From Erwinia endophytica (GTDB taxonomy: Bacteria > Pseudomonadota > Gammaproteobacteria > Enterobacterales > Enterobacteriaceae), in contig NZ_RQVV01000013.1 in NCBI RefSeq assembly GCF_009295515.1, positions 23,290 to 87,289 of the forward strand: a DNA stretch of 64,000 nt, in the 5' to 3' direction. Below the pieces are notes generated by a model. The model was not told the origin of the DNA. It did not search any database and saw only the letters and a program-made list of their open reading frames with translations. Position numbers and translations under genes: made by a program. Of the stretch, positions 17,604 through 27,225 are shown one piece after another (within the stretch, counting starts at the first letter, position 1; every line of letters begins with the position of its first letter).

Positions 17604-18650
17604 ATGGAAATGAGTACTCTTTATCAACGTTATCAGGTGCTGAAAGCAGAGCAGCCGAAGAAATATGCCCGTGAACTGGCGGGGTTGCTGGGTGTCAGTG
17701 AAGCCGAGCTAACCCAGGCCCGCACTCAGGATGACGCAGTGGTCCTGAAGCCTGATTTCCATGCATTGTTGTCCTCACTGGAAGCCGTAGGAGAAACCAA
17801 GTCCATTACCCGTAATGAATATGCTGTGCATGAACAGGTGGGACGTTACGAAAACTTGCATCTGAAGGCGGGGGCACACGCTGGACTGATCCTTAACCCG
17901 CGCGCCCTTGACCAACGCTTATTCCCTTTGCAGTGGAAAAGCGCCTTTGCGCTGCATGAGAAAACCGCGCGTGGCGAGCGTCACAGCATCCAGATTTTTG
18001 ATGCGTATGGTGACGCAATCTTGAAAATTTACACCACGCCGGAAACCAATATGACGGCCTGGCAGGCGCTGGTGACTGACTTCACCGCTAAAAATGCCCC
18101 TAAACTGGTCATTAGCCCTGTGCTACCGGCGGCGTTTAACCCGTATCCAGACTCTGCGTTGATCGAACAGGAATGGCGGGCAATGACTGACGTGCACCAG
18201 TTCTTTGGCCTGTTAAAGCGGCATAATATCTCCCGTCAGCAGGCTTTTCGCGCGGTGAGTCATGATTTGGCGAAAAAGGTGGATAACCGTACATTGGGTG
18301 AGTTGTTGAAGTTGGCGCAAAATGACGGCAACGAGATCATGATTTTCATTGGGAATCGGGGATGTGTGCAGATCTTCACCGGCGTTGTGGAGAAGCTGAT
18401 GCCGATGGAAAATTGGCTGAATATCTTCACGCCAACGTTCACTATGCACTTGATAGAAGACGCCATCGCTGAGAGTTGGGTCACTCATAAAGCCACGGCT
18501 AATGGCATGGTGACCAGTCTGGAATTGTTCGCTGCAGACGGTACACAGATTGCCCAGTTGTATGGTCAGCGTACCGAAGGGGAGCCAGAACAGACTCGCT
18601 GGCGCGAGCAAATCGCCTTGTTGACTGATGGTGTTGGGGCCGCCGCATGA
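17604..18650 (+). CDS. hmuS: HmuS/HemS haem-handling protein
   Basis: A 348-residue cytoplasmic protein of the HemS/HmuS/ChuS family, built from two homologous halves of roughly 170 residues. It binds incoming haem and, in several enterobacteria, degrades it to release iron. I chose ATG 17604, preceded by GAAGGAG, over the in-frame codon at 17577 that lacks one. It lies 65 bases after hmuR and overlaps hmuT by four bases. Confidence 0.93.
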   Translation: MEMSTLYQRYQVLKAEQPKKYARELAGLLGVSEAELTQARTQDDAVVLKPDFHALLSSLEAVGETKSITRNEYAVHEQVGRYENLHLKAGAHAGLILNPRALDQRLFPLQWKSAFALHEKTARGERHSIQIFDAYGDAILKIYTTPETNMTAWQALVTDFTAKNAPKLVISPVLPAAFNPYPDSALIEQEWRAMTDVHQFFGLLKRHNISRQQAFRAVSHDLAKKVDNRTLGELLKLAQNDGNEIMIFIGNRGCVQIFTGVVEKLMPMENWLNIFTPTFTMHLIEDAIAESWVTHKATANGMVTSLELFAADGTQIAQLYGQRTEGEPEQTRWREQIALLTDGVGAAA

Positions 18651-19465
18651 AAACCTGGCTGATAGCGTTGCTGGCGCTGCCTTTTTCGTTAATGGCGGAA
18701 GAGCGGGTGGTGTCGATTGGCGGTGATGTGACGGAAATCATCTACGCGCTGGATGCGCAGCAGAGCCTGGTGGCGCGAGACTCCACCAGTCAGCAGCCTG
18801 CGGTGGTCACTAAACTGCCGGATGTGGGCTATATGCGCCAACTGAATGCGGAAGGGATCCTGGCGATGAAGCCCACGCTGGTTATTGCCAGTGCGCTGGC
18901 GAAGCCCTCGATTGCTTTACAGCAAGTCGGGCAGGTGGGCGTAAAGGTGGTGACGGTGACAGGTGAAGCTTCGCTGAGCGCTATCCATCAGAAAATTGCC
19001 ACGATTTCCCGTGTGCTGCATTGTGAAGAGCAGGGAAAAATGTTGGAAGCGAAGGTTGACAGGCAATTGGCCAGTGTGTCGAACAAACCGCTGCCAGTTA
19101 AAGTGCTTTATATCCTGAATCACTCAGGGATGAAGGCGCTGGCCGCCGGGACAGGGACCGCTGCCGATGGCGCTATCCGTAGCGCAGGATTACAGAATGC
19201 TATGGGTAATATTGCGCATTATCAGGCACTGACCCAGGAGGGTATTGTCGCCAGCGCGCCGCAGTTGGTGGTGATTGGCGAAGATGGCCTGAAAGCGATG
19301 GGGGGCGAGGATAAAATCTGGCAGCTGCCCGGTCTGTCGCTGACGCCAGCCGGGAAGAATCATAACCTGTTGGTGGTGGATGAAATGGCGTTGTTGGGTT
19401 TTGGCCTGCAGACGCCGGGTGCGATTGTTAAATTACGTCAAGCCGCGGAAGCCATAATGCAATGA
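18647..19465 (+). CDS. hmuT: HmuT, periplasmic haem-binding protein
   Basis: A 272-residue class III periplasmic binding protein with a short signal peptide (residues 1-17). The mature start RVVSIGGDVTEIIYAL and the GYMRQLNAEGILAMKPT segment are typical of HmuT. It passes haem from the receptor to HmuUV. Its start overlaps hmuS and its end overlaps hmuU, each through ATGA, so translation is coupled. Confidence 0.94.
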   Translation: MKTWLIALLALPFSLMAEERVVSIGGDVTEIIYALDAQQSLVARDSTSQQPAVVTKLPDVGYMRQLNAEGILAMKPTLVIASALAKPSIALQQVGQVGVKVVTVTGEASLSAIHQKIATISRVLHCEEQGKMLEAKVDRQLASVSNKPLPVKVLYILNHSGMKALAAGTGTAADGAIRSAGLQNAMGNIAHYQALTQEGIVASAPQLVVIGEDGLKAMGGEDKIWQLPGLSLTPAGKNHNLLVVDEMALLGFGLQTPGAIVKLRQAAEAIMQ

Positions 19466-20463
19466 AAACAGTGAAGGTGCGGCGCGGACTGCTGCTGATG
19501 TTGTTGCTGATGGTGGCGATGGTGCTGCTGGCGGCTAACATTGGCGCGATGCGCCTGTCGTTGCCGATCCTCTGGCATGCGCCAGCTGACAGCATTATCT
19601 GGCAAGTCTGGTGGAATATCCGTCTGCCACGCGTGCTTCTTGCGGTGTTGGTCGGGGCGGCGCTGGCGCTCTCCGGTGCGGTGATGCAGGGGCTGTTTCG
19701 TAATCCTTTGGCTGATCCTGGTTTGTTGGGGATTAGCAGCGGTGCTGCGTTGATGCTGGCTTTTGCCATTGTGATTCCTGTCGCGCTCCCTGCCGCGCTG
19801 GCCTTATGGTGGCCGATGCTGGCCGCCTTCGCTGGCAGTATTGCGGTCGCGGTGATTATTTTTATCCTCAGCCGTTATCGCAGTACCACGCTCTCCAGGT
19901 TACTACTGGCTGGCATTGCCATCAATGCTATCTGTGCGTCGGCGGTGGGCGTTCTTGCCTGGATCAGTAACGATCAACAACTACGCCAGCTTTCGTTATG
20001 GGGGATGGGGTCTTTAGGCCAGGCACAGTGGTCAACGGTCACGGTTTGCGCTGTGCTGATCCTGCCGACGATGCTGGCCACTCAGAAGCAGGCTCAGCGA
20101 CTCAATTTGTTGCAACTGGGAGATGAAGAAGCTCATTACCTGGGGGTGGATGTTCGGCGTACCCAACGTATTTTGCTGGCGCTCAGCGCTTTGCTGGTCG
20201 CTGCGGCGGTCGCGGTCAGCGGGGTGATTGGTTTTGTGGGTCTGGTGGTGCCGCATTTGATCCGCTTAGTGATGGGAGGCGATCATCGCGGGTTGCTGCC
20301 CGGTGCCGCATTGTTAGGGGCGATGTTAATGCTGATAGCCGACACGCTGGCCCGCACGATGGTGGCACCGGCAGAAATGCCCGTGGGATTGCTGACCAGC
20401 TTACTCGGTGCGCCGTGGTTTTTATGGCTGATCCTGCGTCGCCAGGTGGGTCGCTATGAGTAA
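19462..20463 (+). CDS. hmuU: HmuU, haem ABC transporter permease
   Basis: A 333-residue FecCD/BtuC-type permease with about ten transmembrane helices. The family signature in the [42 protein letters not shown] region is present and the C-terminal coupling helix is intact. It forms the haem channel with HmuV in the inner membrane. It overlaps both neighbours. Confidence 0.95.
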   Translation: MKTVKVRRGLLLMLLLMVAMVLLAANIGAMRLSLPILWHAPADSIIWQVWWNIRLPRVLLAVLVGAALALSGAVMQGLFRNPLADPGLLGISSGAALMLAFAIVIPVALPAALALWWPMLAAFAGSIAVAVIIFILSRYRSTTLSRLLLAGIAINAICASAVGVLAWISNDQQLRQLSLWGMGSLGQAQWSTVTVCAVLILPTMLATQKQAQRLNLLQLGDEEAHYLGVDVRRTQRILLALSALLVAAAVAVSGVIGFVGLVVPHLIRLVMGGDHRGLLPGAALLGAMLMLIADTLARTMVAPAEMPVGLLTSLLGAPWFLWLILRRQVGRYE

Positions 20464-21235
20464 CGTTTTACAAGCTGTTGGGGTGTCTTATCAGGTGGGG
20501 AAACGTCTGCTACTTGACCGGGTTTCACTTACCTTGCAACCGGGGGAAATGGTGGCGCTCATTGGCCCTAACGGCGCCGGGAAATCCACCCTGCTGCGGA
20601 TACTCACCGGCTATTTGTCCGCCAGTCAGGGTCATTGCCTGATTGACAGTCAACGGATTGAATGCTGTCCGCGCGACCAGTTGGCCCGCTGTCGGGCAGT
20701 GATGCGTCAGCAAAGCCACATTGAGTTTGCGGTACCGGTAAGAGAGGTGGTGGCGATGGGGCGATCGCCGTGGCCGGGCCGACTTGACCAGCAGATGATT
20801 GACCAGGTCATACAACTGACGGGATGTGACTATCTGGCGCAGCGCGACTATCGTTTGCTCTCCGGTGGGGAACAGCAGCGGGTACAACTGGCGAGGGCAC
20901 TGGCGCAGCTCTGGCATGATGATGGCCCGCAAGGCTGGCTGTTTCTTGATGAACCGACGTCGGCGCTGGATCTTTACCATCAGCAACATGTTTTGCGGTT
21001 GTTGCGCCAGCTCACCCGTCAGGGGCGACTAACGGTCTGTTGTGTGCTGCATGACCTGAATCTGGCAGCGCTGTGGGCGGACAGAATGCTGTTGTTACAT
21101 CAGGGAGCATTGGTTGCCAGTGGTTCCCCAGCAGAGGTGATGACCGAAGAGACATTAGCCCGTTGGTATCAGGCTGATCTGCAAGTACATCACTATAGTC
21201 AGGACGCCGTACCGCAAATTGTGTTGCGGCGTTAG
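20456..21235 (+). CDS. hmuV: HmuV, haem ABC transporter ATPase
   Basis: A 259-residue ABC ATPase with Walker [10 protein letters not shown], signature [15 protein letters not shown] and Walker [12 protein letters not shown]. It powers haem import through HmuU. It overlaps hmuU by eight bases and ends the operon. Confidence 0.95.
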   Translation: MSNVLQAVGVSYQVGKRLLLDRVSLTLQPGEMVALIGPNGAGKSTLLRILTGYLSASQGHCLIDSQRIECCPRDQLARCRAVMRQQSHIEFAVPVREVVAMGRSPWPGRLDQQMIDQVIQLTGCDYLAQRDYRLLSGGEQQRVQLARALAQLWHDDGPQGWLFLDEPTSALDLYHQQHVLRLLRQLTRQGRLTVCCVLHDLNLAALWADRMLLLHQGALVASGSPAEVMTEETLARWYQADLQVHHYSQDAVPQIVLRR

Positions 21236-21359
21236 AGGCAGGTTCAGGCAATAAAGTAGCCAGGCCTGAGGGCGGCCTCGATCGATAAAAAGGTCATCTC
21301 TGTTAAGAGAGAAGGGGGGCGCCAGCTCATTCCGCTGTGCACCTCGCCCCATTCCCTGG

Positions 21360-23255
21360 CTACTGTGCGGTGGTATTGCTGGAGGGATCGGCGGTCTCCG
21401 GCATTGGTGCGACATCCGGCGGAAGGAAGATATGATCGAGAATATTTCTTGCCAATGGTGCTGCGGTTACCCCGTTAACCCCGCCGTTTTCAAGGATCAA
21501 CGCCATCGCCACTTTAGGATCATTGAACGGGGCGAAAGCGGTGTAGAAGATATGATCGCGCAGGCGTTGCGGGATCATTTTCGCGTTATAGACCTGATTC
21601 TGTTTCAGCCCGAATACCTGTGAGGTGCCACTCTTGGCTGCGATGCCGTAAGGCGCGGTATGGAAATACTTATAGCCGGTGCCGTTGGGCGCGTTGGCCA
21701 TGCCGAACATCGCATGACGGACCAGGTTCCAGTAAGGCGAGTTGGGATCGCCAATTTGTTGGCTGGGGAGGGTCTGTTTCCATGGCACGACCTCTTTGCC
21801 CTGTTTCTCTTCGTACATCAGATGGGGCTGGATGACCCGCCCGTTGTTGATCAACGTATCAAGCGCTTTTACCATCTGAATCGGCGTGGCTATCCAGTAA
21901 CCCTGACCGATGCCGACTGAGACGGTATCCCCTTGATACCAGGCCTTTTTATGTACTTTTTGTTTCCATTCGCGGCTTGGCAGCAGGCCGCTATATTCTT
22001 CATTCAGGTCAATACCGGTGGGCTTGCCGTAACCGAACTGGCTGAGCATGGTGTGGATCCGGTCAATCCCCATCATAAACGCCACCTGGTAGAAAAAGGT
22101 ATCGGCGGACTCTTCAATGGCGTGGGTCACATCCAGTATACCGTGGCCGGTTTTTTTCCAGTCACGATATTTACGCTGGGTACCCGGCAGCGTCCAGGTG
22201 GGGGCGCCGAAGAAGGTCGTCGATGGAGTGATGACGTGGGTTAACAAGGCCGACATCGCCATATACGGCTTAACGGTGGAAGCTGGCGGATAAAGACCCT
22301 GGGTGACGCGGTTGATCAGTGGCAGGTCTTTATTATCCAGTAGCGTTTTGTAGGCTTTATAGCTGATACCTTTCACAAACGGGTTAGGATCGTAACTGGG
22401 GCTGGACACCATCGCCAGCACTTCGCCATCTTTTGGATTTTCGATCAGTACCGCGGCACGTTGCCCGACCAGTTGGCTTTCAACATATTGTTGCAGATGC
22501 AGATCCAGGGTCAGATAGATATCTTTACCGGCGACTGGCTGGACTTCTTTCAGCACGCGGATCACCCGGCCATGGTTATCCACTTCGACTTCCTGGTAGC
22601 CTGTTTTGCCGTGGAGTACTGATTCGTAATAGCCCTCAATACCCTGTTTCCCGATGTTGTGATCGGCGGCATAGTTCTCACTGATGCCTTCTTTATCCAG
22701 CCGTTTGAAGTCGTTATCGTTAATTTTGGAAACGTAGCCGATCACATGAGCCAGGTCCGGCCCGTAAGGGTACTGGCGATCTTCGTAGCTGTTGATAACC
22801 ACGCCGGTGAAGCGGTACTGATTCACCGAGAAGCGAGCGATTTCTTCATCGGTGAGCTCAGTTTTTAGCACGACAGGTTTGTAACGGCTGTTAGCGTGCA
22901 GCGCGCGGGTGAAGGTATCAATATCATCCGGGGTGAGGTCAACAATCGGGGTCAACTGTGCCAGCAGTGTTTTCATGTCCTGCACTTTGTACGGCAGGAT
23001 TTCGATATCATACCAGGTCACATTCTTCACCAGCGGAATGCCATTGCGGTCAAAGATAATACCGCGCGTCGGTGCGATAGGGATCATCTTGATGTCATTC
23101 TGGTTAGAACGGGTTTGATAATACTGATTTTGCACGATCTGCAGATGATAGAGGTTCACCACCAGCGTGACGAACCCTGCCGCGACCACCCCAAAGGCGA
23201 TGATTGCCCTGCGAACAAACAGTTTTTTTTCTTCGTCAAAATCTCTAAGCTTCAT
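21360..23255 (-). CDS. mrdA: Penicillin-binding protein 2 paralogue (stand-alone)
   Basis: A 631-residue class B transpeptidase of the PBP2 family. It has an N-terminal membrane anchor (about 16-36), a dimerisation/pedestal domain and a transpeptidase domain carrying STVK (near residue 325), SAD and KSGT motifs. The nucleophile context is YPPAST where E. coli PBP2 has YPPGST. The canonical mrdA is followed by rodA in the mre/mrd locus. Here it stands alone between hmuV and a regulator, so it is probably a second PBP2 with a specialised role in elongation. The symbol is by family; the paralogue status is inferred from context. Confidence 0.85.
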   Translation of the reverse strand: MKLRDFDEEKKLFVRRAIIAFGVVAAGFVTLVVNLYHLQIVQNQYYQTRSNQNDIKMIPIAPTRGIIFDRNGIPLVKNVTWYDIEILPYKVQDMKTLLAQLTPIVDLTPDDIDTFTRALHANSRYKPVVLKTELTDEEIARFSVNQYRFTGVVINSYEDRQYPYGPDLAHVIGYVSKINDNDFKRLDKEGISENYAADHNIGKQGIEGYYESVLHGKTGYQEVEVDNHGRVIRVLKEVQPVAGKDIYLTLDLHLQQYVESQLVGQRAAVLIENPKDGEVLAMVSSPSYDPNPFVKGISYKAYKTLLDNKDLPLINRVTQGLYPPASTVKPYMAMSALLTHVITPSTTFFGAPTWTLPGTQRKYRDWKKTGHGILDVTHAIEESADTFFYQVAFMMGIDRIHTMLSQFGYGKPTGIDLNEEYSGLLPSREWKQKVHKKAWYQGDTVSVGIGQGYWIATPIQMVKALDTLINNGRVIQPHLMYEEKQGKEVVPWKQTLPSQQIGDPNSPYWNLVRHAMFGMANAPNGTGYKYFHTAPYGIAAKSGTSQVFGLKQNQVYNAKMIPQRLRDHIFYTAFAPFNDPKVAMALILENGGVNGVTAAPLARNILDHIFLPPDVAPMPETADPSSNTTAQ

Positions 23256-23406
23256 TACCAGGCAATCGCGTTATGTGTTCATTTGGCTTGCCTAATGATA
23301 AAGATTACGCAATAAATCACGACCCGAAAGATACATTCTGGCCGGTTAAAGTGTGACATTTGTTGAATATGTAACAGAGTGAGTCGGCTTATACCGGGTG
23401 GAGTAA

Positions 23407-23431
23407 GAGCAGGTCTCCAACTGGCCTGCTC
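23407..23431. other. Stem-loop between LuxR-type and PBP2 genes
   Basis: Perfect arms GAGCAGG and CCTGCTC with an 11-base loop, just past the stop of the LuxR-type gene. There is no T-run, so it may be a processing or weak termination structure. Confidence 0.45.
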
Positions 23432-23460
23432 ATAGTATCACCTCTGCGAGTCACTTTTGC

Positions 23461-24066
23461 TTACCTGGGGCCTCCAGCCTGCCTGACAGACGAGCGGTTA
23501 AACTCGGCATACAGCGTGATGATTTGGCGGTAGCACAGCAGCGACATGTCGTTCATCCTCGCCATGCCCAGTTTACGAAAAGCATTTTGTTTATGAGAGC
23601 TGATGGTCTTGACCGACAGGTTGAGTTTCCTTGAGATAAAATGAGTTGAACGTCCTCCCGCCAGTTCTCTGAGTACAATATTTTCTTTTTTGGAAAGATG
23701 GTCCGTCTGCTTATGAGCATGGGTGGTGAGCTGTTTCAACAGTGGCATAATTTTCTTAAATGGGCATTTTTTGGATACCAGCCAGTAGGGATGAAAACCG
23801 CTGTATTCCCCCAGTAAAGGCAAGTCAACAACAAAAACCAGGTTTACGCCAAAGTAGTCGGTTGGCTGGGTCATCCTGGGGGTAGGGGTGGTGCTGGTAT
23901 AGTTGACATCGATAACAACAATATCATCTTGTCTGAATTTACCACAATAAAGAAACGTTAATCCGTCAGCATAACTAAATTCTTTTATTTCCACATCGTT
24001 AGCGGAAAGTACATATTTTAGTCCACTGACAAAAAAAATATCATCAGAAATAATATAGATGCACAT
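23461..24066 (-). CDS. LuxR-family transcriptional regulator
   Basis: A 201-residue regulator. The C-terminal LuxR HTH spans about residues 125-185 (LSKKENIVLRELAGG, HFISRKLNLSVKTISSHKQNAFRKLG). The N-terminal 110 residues look like a degenerate receiver: there is an aspartate in VVIDVN, but the usual acidic pocket and lysine are not clear. Similar layouts occur in RcsA/FimZ/MatA-type regulators of surface structures. No sensor kinase or target operon is adjacent. The gene is AT-richer than the flanking operons, hinting at acquisition. Confidence 0.8.
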   Translation of the reverse strand: MCIYIISDDIFFVSGLKYVLSANDVEIKEFSYADGLTFLYCGKFRQDDIVVIDVNYTSTTPTPRMTQPTDYFGVNLVFVVDLPLLGEYSGFHPYWLVSKKCPFKKIMPLLKQLTTHAHKQTDHLSKKENIVLRELAGGRSTHFISRKLNLSVKTISSHKQNAFRKLGMARMNDMSLLCYRQIITLYAEFNRSSVRQAGGPR

Positions 24067-24090
24067 AATTCCCTCTGCGATTGATTATCC

Positions 24091-24336
24091 TTAAAAGTGC
24101 GGTCGTGCTTCAGGTCTTGTTTCAGTAATCATGAAAGTGAGGGTAGCCTCGCTTTTTTCGATATGACGATACTGGATATAGCGGGCCAGTCGCGCTAACG
24201 ACTGTTGAGCAGAACCGACGTCCGGCAAAGGGAATGGTGGGCTTTCGCCAAAATTTCGCCTGCCGTAGCGACGGATACTTTTCACTCCCTCCGGTCTGTT
24301 GGATATCCACTCCGGGAGCCCTTCTGCTATCTTCAT
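24091..24336 (-). CDS. Hypothetical protein, 81 residues
   Basis: An open frame ending 24 bases before the LuxR-type gene on the same strand, so the two could be co-transcribed. An AAGGGG lies upstream but with long spacing (about 12 bases). The product is basic with no motif I recognise. An overlapping frame (24122-24385) is also open, so coding status is uncertain. Confidence 0.28.
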   Translation of the reverse strand: MKIAEGLPEWISNRPEGVKSIRRYGRRNFGESPPFPLPDVGSAQQSLARLARYIQYRHIEKSEATLTFMITETRPEARPHF

Positions 24337-24498
24337 CGCCAGAATACCCCTTAGTGCTGTCGATGATGTGGTATTGCGCAGGCATCAGGTTGATGCAGTT
24401 ACTGATTTTGCACGCCGTTCAAAAACACCCTGGCATTTTTCTCCTGCAAAGTGAATGCGTTAAGGTATAACACAAAAAAAATGACGGTGTCCTCGCCT

Positions 24499-24623
24499 TA
24501 CCCTAAATAATTCGGGAGGGATGAAGGCAGCAAGACCGCAGGCTCCCAGTTGTATAGAGGGGAAGAATGGAGCCACTACACGCATCCCCCTGAAGTCGTT
24601 GAGCAGACTCCGTATTCCCTCCC
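24499..24623. repeat. Possible degenerate intergenic repeat / structured element
   Basis: Starts with TACCCTAAATAATTCG and later has GAAGGCAGCAAG, resembling from memory an intergenic repeat scattered in Serratia/Yersinia-like genomes. GGGAGGG (24514-24520) can pair with CCCTCCC (24617-24623), closing a large structure. A fragment ATTCGAGTTGCAG recurs at 25802. The identity is not verified. Confidence 0.35.
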
Positions 24624-24660
24624 AACTATGCGAGGGGGTCAGGCAGACGACAACACCTTA

Positions 24661-25059
24661 TTATTCATAATAATAAATGGCTTTGACTTTATTTTCGGCA
24701 ATGTGGTATCCCCGGAGTGGACCGCTCTCTACACGAGTAATAAAATCTTCGGAGAGTCCTAATCTGGCCAGTTTATTCCGCAAACTTTTCATCACTTGCC
24801 ACAAGCGTTGAGATGATGAGCTGAGCCCATATTTGTCCCAGACGTTCAATAAAATATCTTCGTGCTGGATGATGTTACCTTTAGAATTTTCAAGCAGATA
24901 AATAAAAAGCCGCATCATCGTTTCCCTCATGAGTACGACAGACTGGTTGTTATTCCTCGTTAACTGCTTGATATTGATTACTTTATTTTGAAAGATATGG
25001 ACCTGAATATCCTTTTCTATCACATAGCCAAAGAGCCTTCTACTATGTTGATGATCCAT
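24661..25059 (-). CDS. Winged-helix (OmpR/CadC-type) DNA-binding protein
   Basis: A 132-residue protein consisting of a trans_reg_C winged helix (about residues 45-125: MRLFIYLLENSKGNIIQHEDILLNVWDKYG, LRNKL, GYHIAE). There is neither a receiver domain nor the transmembrane/periplasmic part found in CadC or ToxR. I chose the ATG at 25059 with GGAGG seven bases upstream; a longer frame begins at 25083. Stand-alone winged helices of this kind often control fimbriae or virulence genes, but no target is nearby. Confidence 0.75.
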   Translation of the reverse strand: MDHQHSRRLFGYVIEKDIQVHIFQNKVINIKQLTRNNNQSVVLMRETMMRLFIYLLENSKGNIIQHEDILLNVWDKYGLSSSSQRLWQVMKSLRNKLARLGLSEDFITRVESGPLRGYHIAENKVKAIYYYE

Positions 25060-26022
25060 GTTACAGCCTCCATTATTGTGCATCCATCTATGACGATGTT
25101 TCAGATGCGTCCTGCTGTCCTGTCGTTTTTATGAACACGATTCATATTACCTTTTCTTATGGAAATACCTCAACCATACGACAAAAGTTAGCATGGTGAT
25201 TAATTCAGGGGTAATTTGGTTTTTATGGTTTGTTTTTTATTGAGATATGGTTTTATATTTCTTTTTTTCTTGTTTTTATATAATTATTCACTGAATTGAC
25301 AGTTAATAAATTTATCAGGATGACATGCTTTTTTTATGGGGGATTGCAGAATTTAATCGGGTGAATGAGGTGTGTTGTTTTGATAATGTTAAAAATCACC
25401 AAGGTGATTTCATTAACTAATTTTGAGATGATGATATCATTATTATCTATTTTACTTGAATATTAACTGGTTATCTTAAGTGGTTGTTATTGGATTAAGT
25501 CATTCAGGTCATCCGGGAGGTTAATGGTTGTAAAATAAAGACCAGGACAATTCTTGATTGTAAAATAATTTATAGTTAACGGCCTGGGAATCATGTTTTT
25601 GAGTTGTGGTTAATAAGAATCCTCTCATATTATCCCGATATACCAGGGGGTAATAAAGTTATTTTTAACTTTGTGATGTATATCGCGAAAATGAGTGTGG
25701 TGGGGATTTTTAAATTTCTGTCACTCTGTCTCCTGGCATTCTGAGGCCAGGCATTGTTCAGATTTTGTATGTACTCAGTCTCCGCTGTATCTTCCCTGCT
25801 CATTCGAGTTGCAGTTCCAAAAAACGTCCGGGTGTTTTTTGAACTGTGTCAGCGCGTCGATGACGGGATGAGACTGTCAGGCTGAATCATATGGCGAACG
25901 AAGACCTCTTCGCGACCGGGTTGGGCGATGCGTCTGACTCTCTGTTCGCGCTATTTTATCCCCGGGCGCGAATCCGGCAGGGGATTGCGGTGACGGGTTG
26001 ACTGAGGGCGAAACTGCCGTGG
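25060..26022. other. Gene-poor AT-rich region with hairpins
   Basis: About 960 bases without a supported gene. It holds a hairpin CCTGGC/GCCAGG (25732-25751), a large A-run/T-run hairpin at 25812-25846, and a fragment of the possible repeat at 25802. A 36-codon frame at 25891-26001 lies in a GC-richer patch but has no ribosome binding site. Confidence 0.5.
25812..25846. terminator. Strong hairpin with A6/T6 arms
   Basis: CAGTTCCAAAAAAC pairs with GTTTTTTGAACTG (one bulge) around an 8-base GC-rich loop. It resembles a bidirectional terminator or a transposon end relic, but no gene ends next to it. Confidence 0.45.
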
Positions 26023-26247
26023 TCAGCGCTGTTTTTTTTGCGGATGCGACAGACAGCAGAAGTAACAGGTTTTGACATTTTCACCAAAGCGAACTTTGGC
26101 AACGGTCAATGCCTGTAATGAGTTATAAAGGCTACCGATAAAGACCAGTGAATTTGGGGGCGGTAGTTTGATACATCCCCTGCGGTGCAGTAAATGAAAG
26201 TTGGTCTGATCAGTTTGCTTCGTAACATAATAATATTCTGCTGGCAT
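26023..26247 (-). CDS. Small cysteine-rich hypothetical protein
   Basis: A 74-residue protein with a pattern that looks conserved: His18/His21, Cys25, an LP, a FIGSLYNSLQALTVAK segment and a C-terminal cluster Cys61, Cys64, Cys65. The spaced His/Cys pairs suggest a small metal-binding (zinc-ribbon-like) fold. Proteins with H..GC..LP, an aromatic-G-x-Y helix and a terminal CxxC occur as hypothetical proteins in many bacteria; I recall no function. No good ribosome binding site precedes the ATG. Confidence 0.5.
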   Translation of the reverse strand: MPAEYYYVTKQTDQTNFHLLHRRGCIKLPPPNSLVFIGSLYNSLQALTVAKVRFGENVKTCYFCCLSHPQKKQR

Positions 26248-27225
26248 GTTAAAGGGCTCATCTATAAGAAACTAAAACAAAATGTTTTATTGGTATTTTT
26301 ATGTTGTGAGACCAATTATAAAACGATTTAGCGTTGTAGAATTATTTTACAGATTCCCCCTACTGGCGATGATAAGGAGGGCTTCACCTTTAAGGTGAAG
26401 TGTTAAATTTTTGCTTATGAATCACGTCGAGCCCTGAGACAGCGCGCTCCCGTTGGGTATCTGTCAACAGGGTGATTTACCAGGAATAGCAGGTACTGTT
26501 ACTGACGAATTGACAAGTGGAATTAACGATTATTTTAAAATTAATCATGCTGCTATCAGGCATATTGGCTTTTTTTACTACCATCGGTTCGCTCATTTTT
26601 AGGACCATTTATTCAATGTTAATATTAGTAAGCTGGCATTTTTTAACATCGTTATGCCTGGGTTAATAGCACATGAAATAGTGCAGGAATATTGTATGTC
26701 GGGTATGGTGGTCGTTCAAAAAATATTAATAATGATATATATAAAAATAATTTATCTCCCTCAGTCGCTAACTGGGATGTGCTGGCATCGCCAGTGCCCC
26801 GATAGTTTGAAGTATGGCAGAGATAGCTGAATGATGGTTCTTTTTATGCTGGCGCTAATACTTGCGGACAGACCTCGATCCCTTGTTGTGTCTTATCTTT
26901 TTCAATGCCAGTCAGATATGGGGGGATGGATTGCGCTCAACGCTGAGGCGGGGTCAAACTCCAGCTCATTGATTGCACAAGAAGCATTTTCATTAATGAG
27001 CACCTTCTGTCGCCTCTGTTTGGCATCTTCGGCAGGGGAGGTTAGCCCGGCGCATTGAGAGCCACACAGGCGACAACATCAGCGAATGTTATATAGATCA
27101 CAATTTTAACAATTCATTCACCTCATGGCCGCCAAATGAGGGTTTACCATCATTGAAGCGGTTACTTCTGTCATTCGGCTGTTCCTATAGTGACGCCATG
27201 GTGTCCTGTGAAAGGAGCGTTACTC
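26248..27225. other. Gene-poor region with possible coding relics
   Basis: Almost 1 kb without a convincing gene. A perfect inverted repeat CTTCACCTT-T-AAGGTGAAG lies at 26382-26400. A frame from about 26438 to 26600 without a start codon translates to plausible protein sequence and may be the tail of a decayed gene; a 75-codon frame at 26831 is not supported by a ribosome binding site. GAAG-N6-CTTC at 27155-27168 upstream of the polyol cluster could be part of a LacI-type operator. Confidence 0.45.
26382..26400. repeat. Perfect 9-bp inverted repeat
   Basis: CTTCACCTT and AAGGTGAAG flank a single T. It stands in AT-rich, gene-poor DNA and could be an operator or a short hairpin. Confidence 0.5.

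Noticed and set aside
21256..21362. Inverted repeat GTAGCCAGG/CCTGGCTAC between hmuV and the PBP2 gene
   Set aside because: The arms are about 85 bases apart and one overlaps the PBP2 stop region; too weak to call a terminator or element.
25801..27060. Possible insertion sequence or prophage remnant
   Set aside because: Inverted repeats exist but there is no transposase or integrase similarity, no target duplication and no phage gene.
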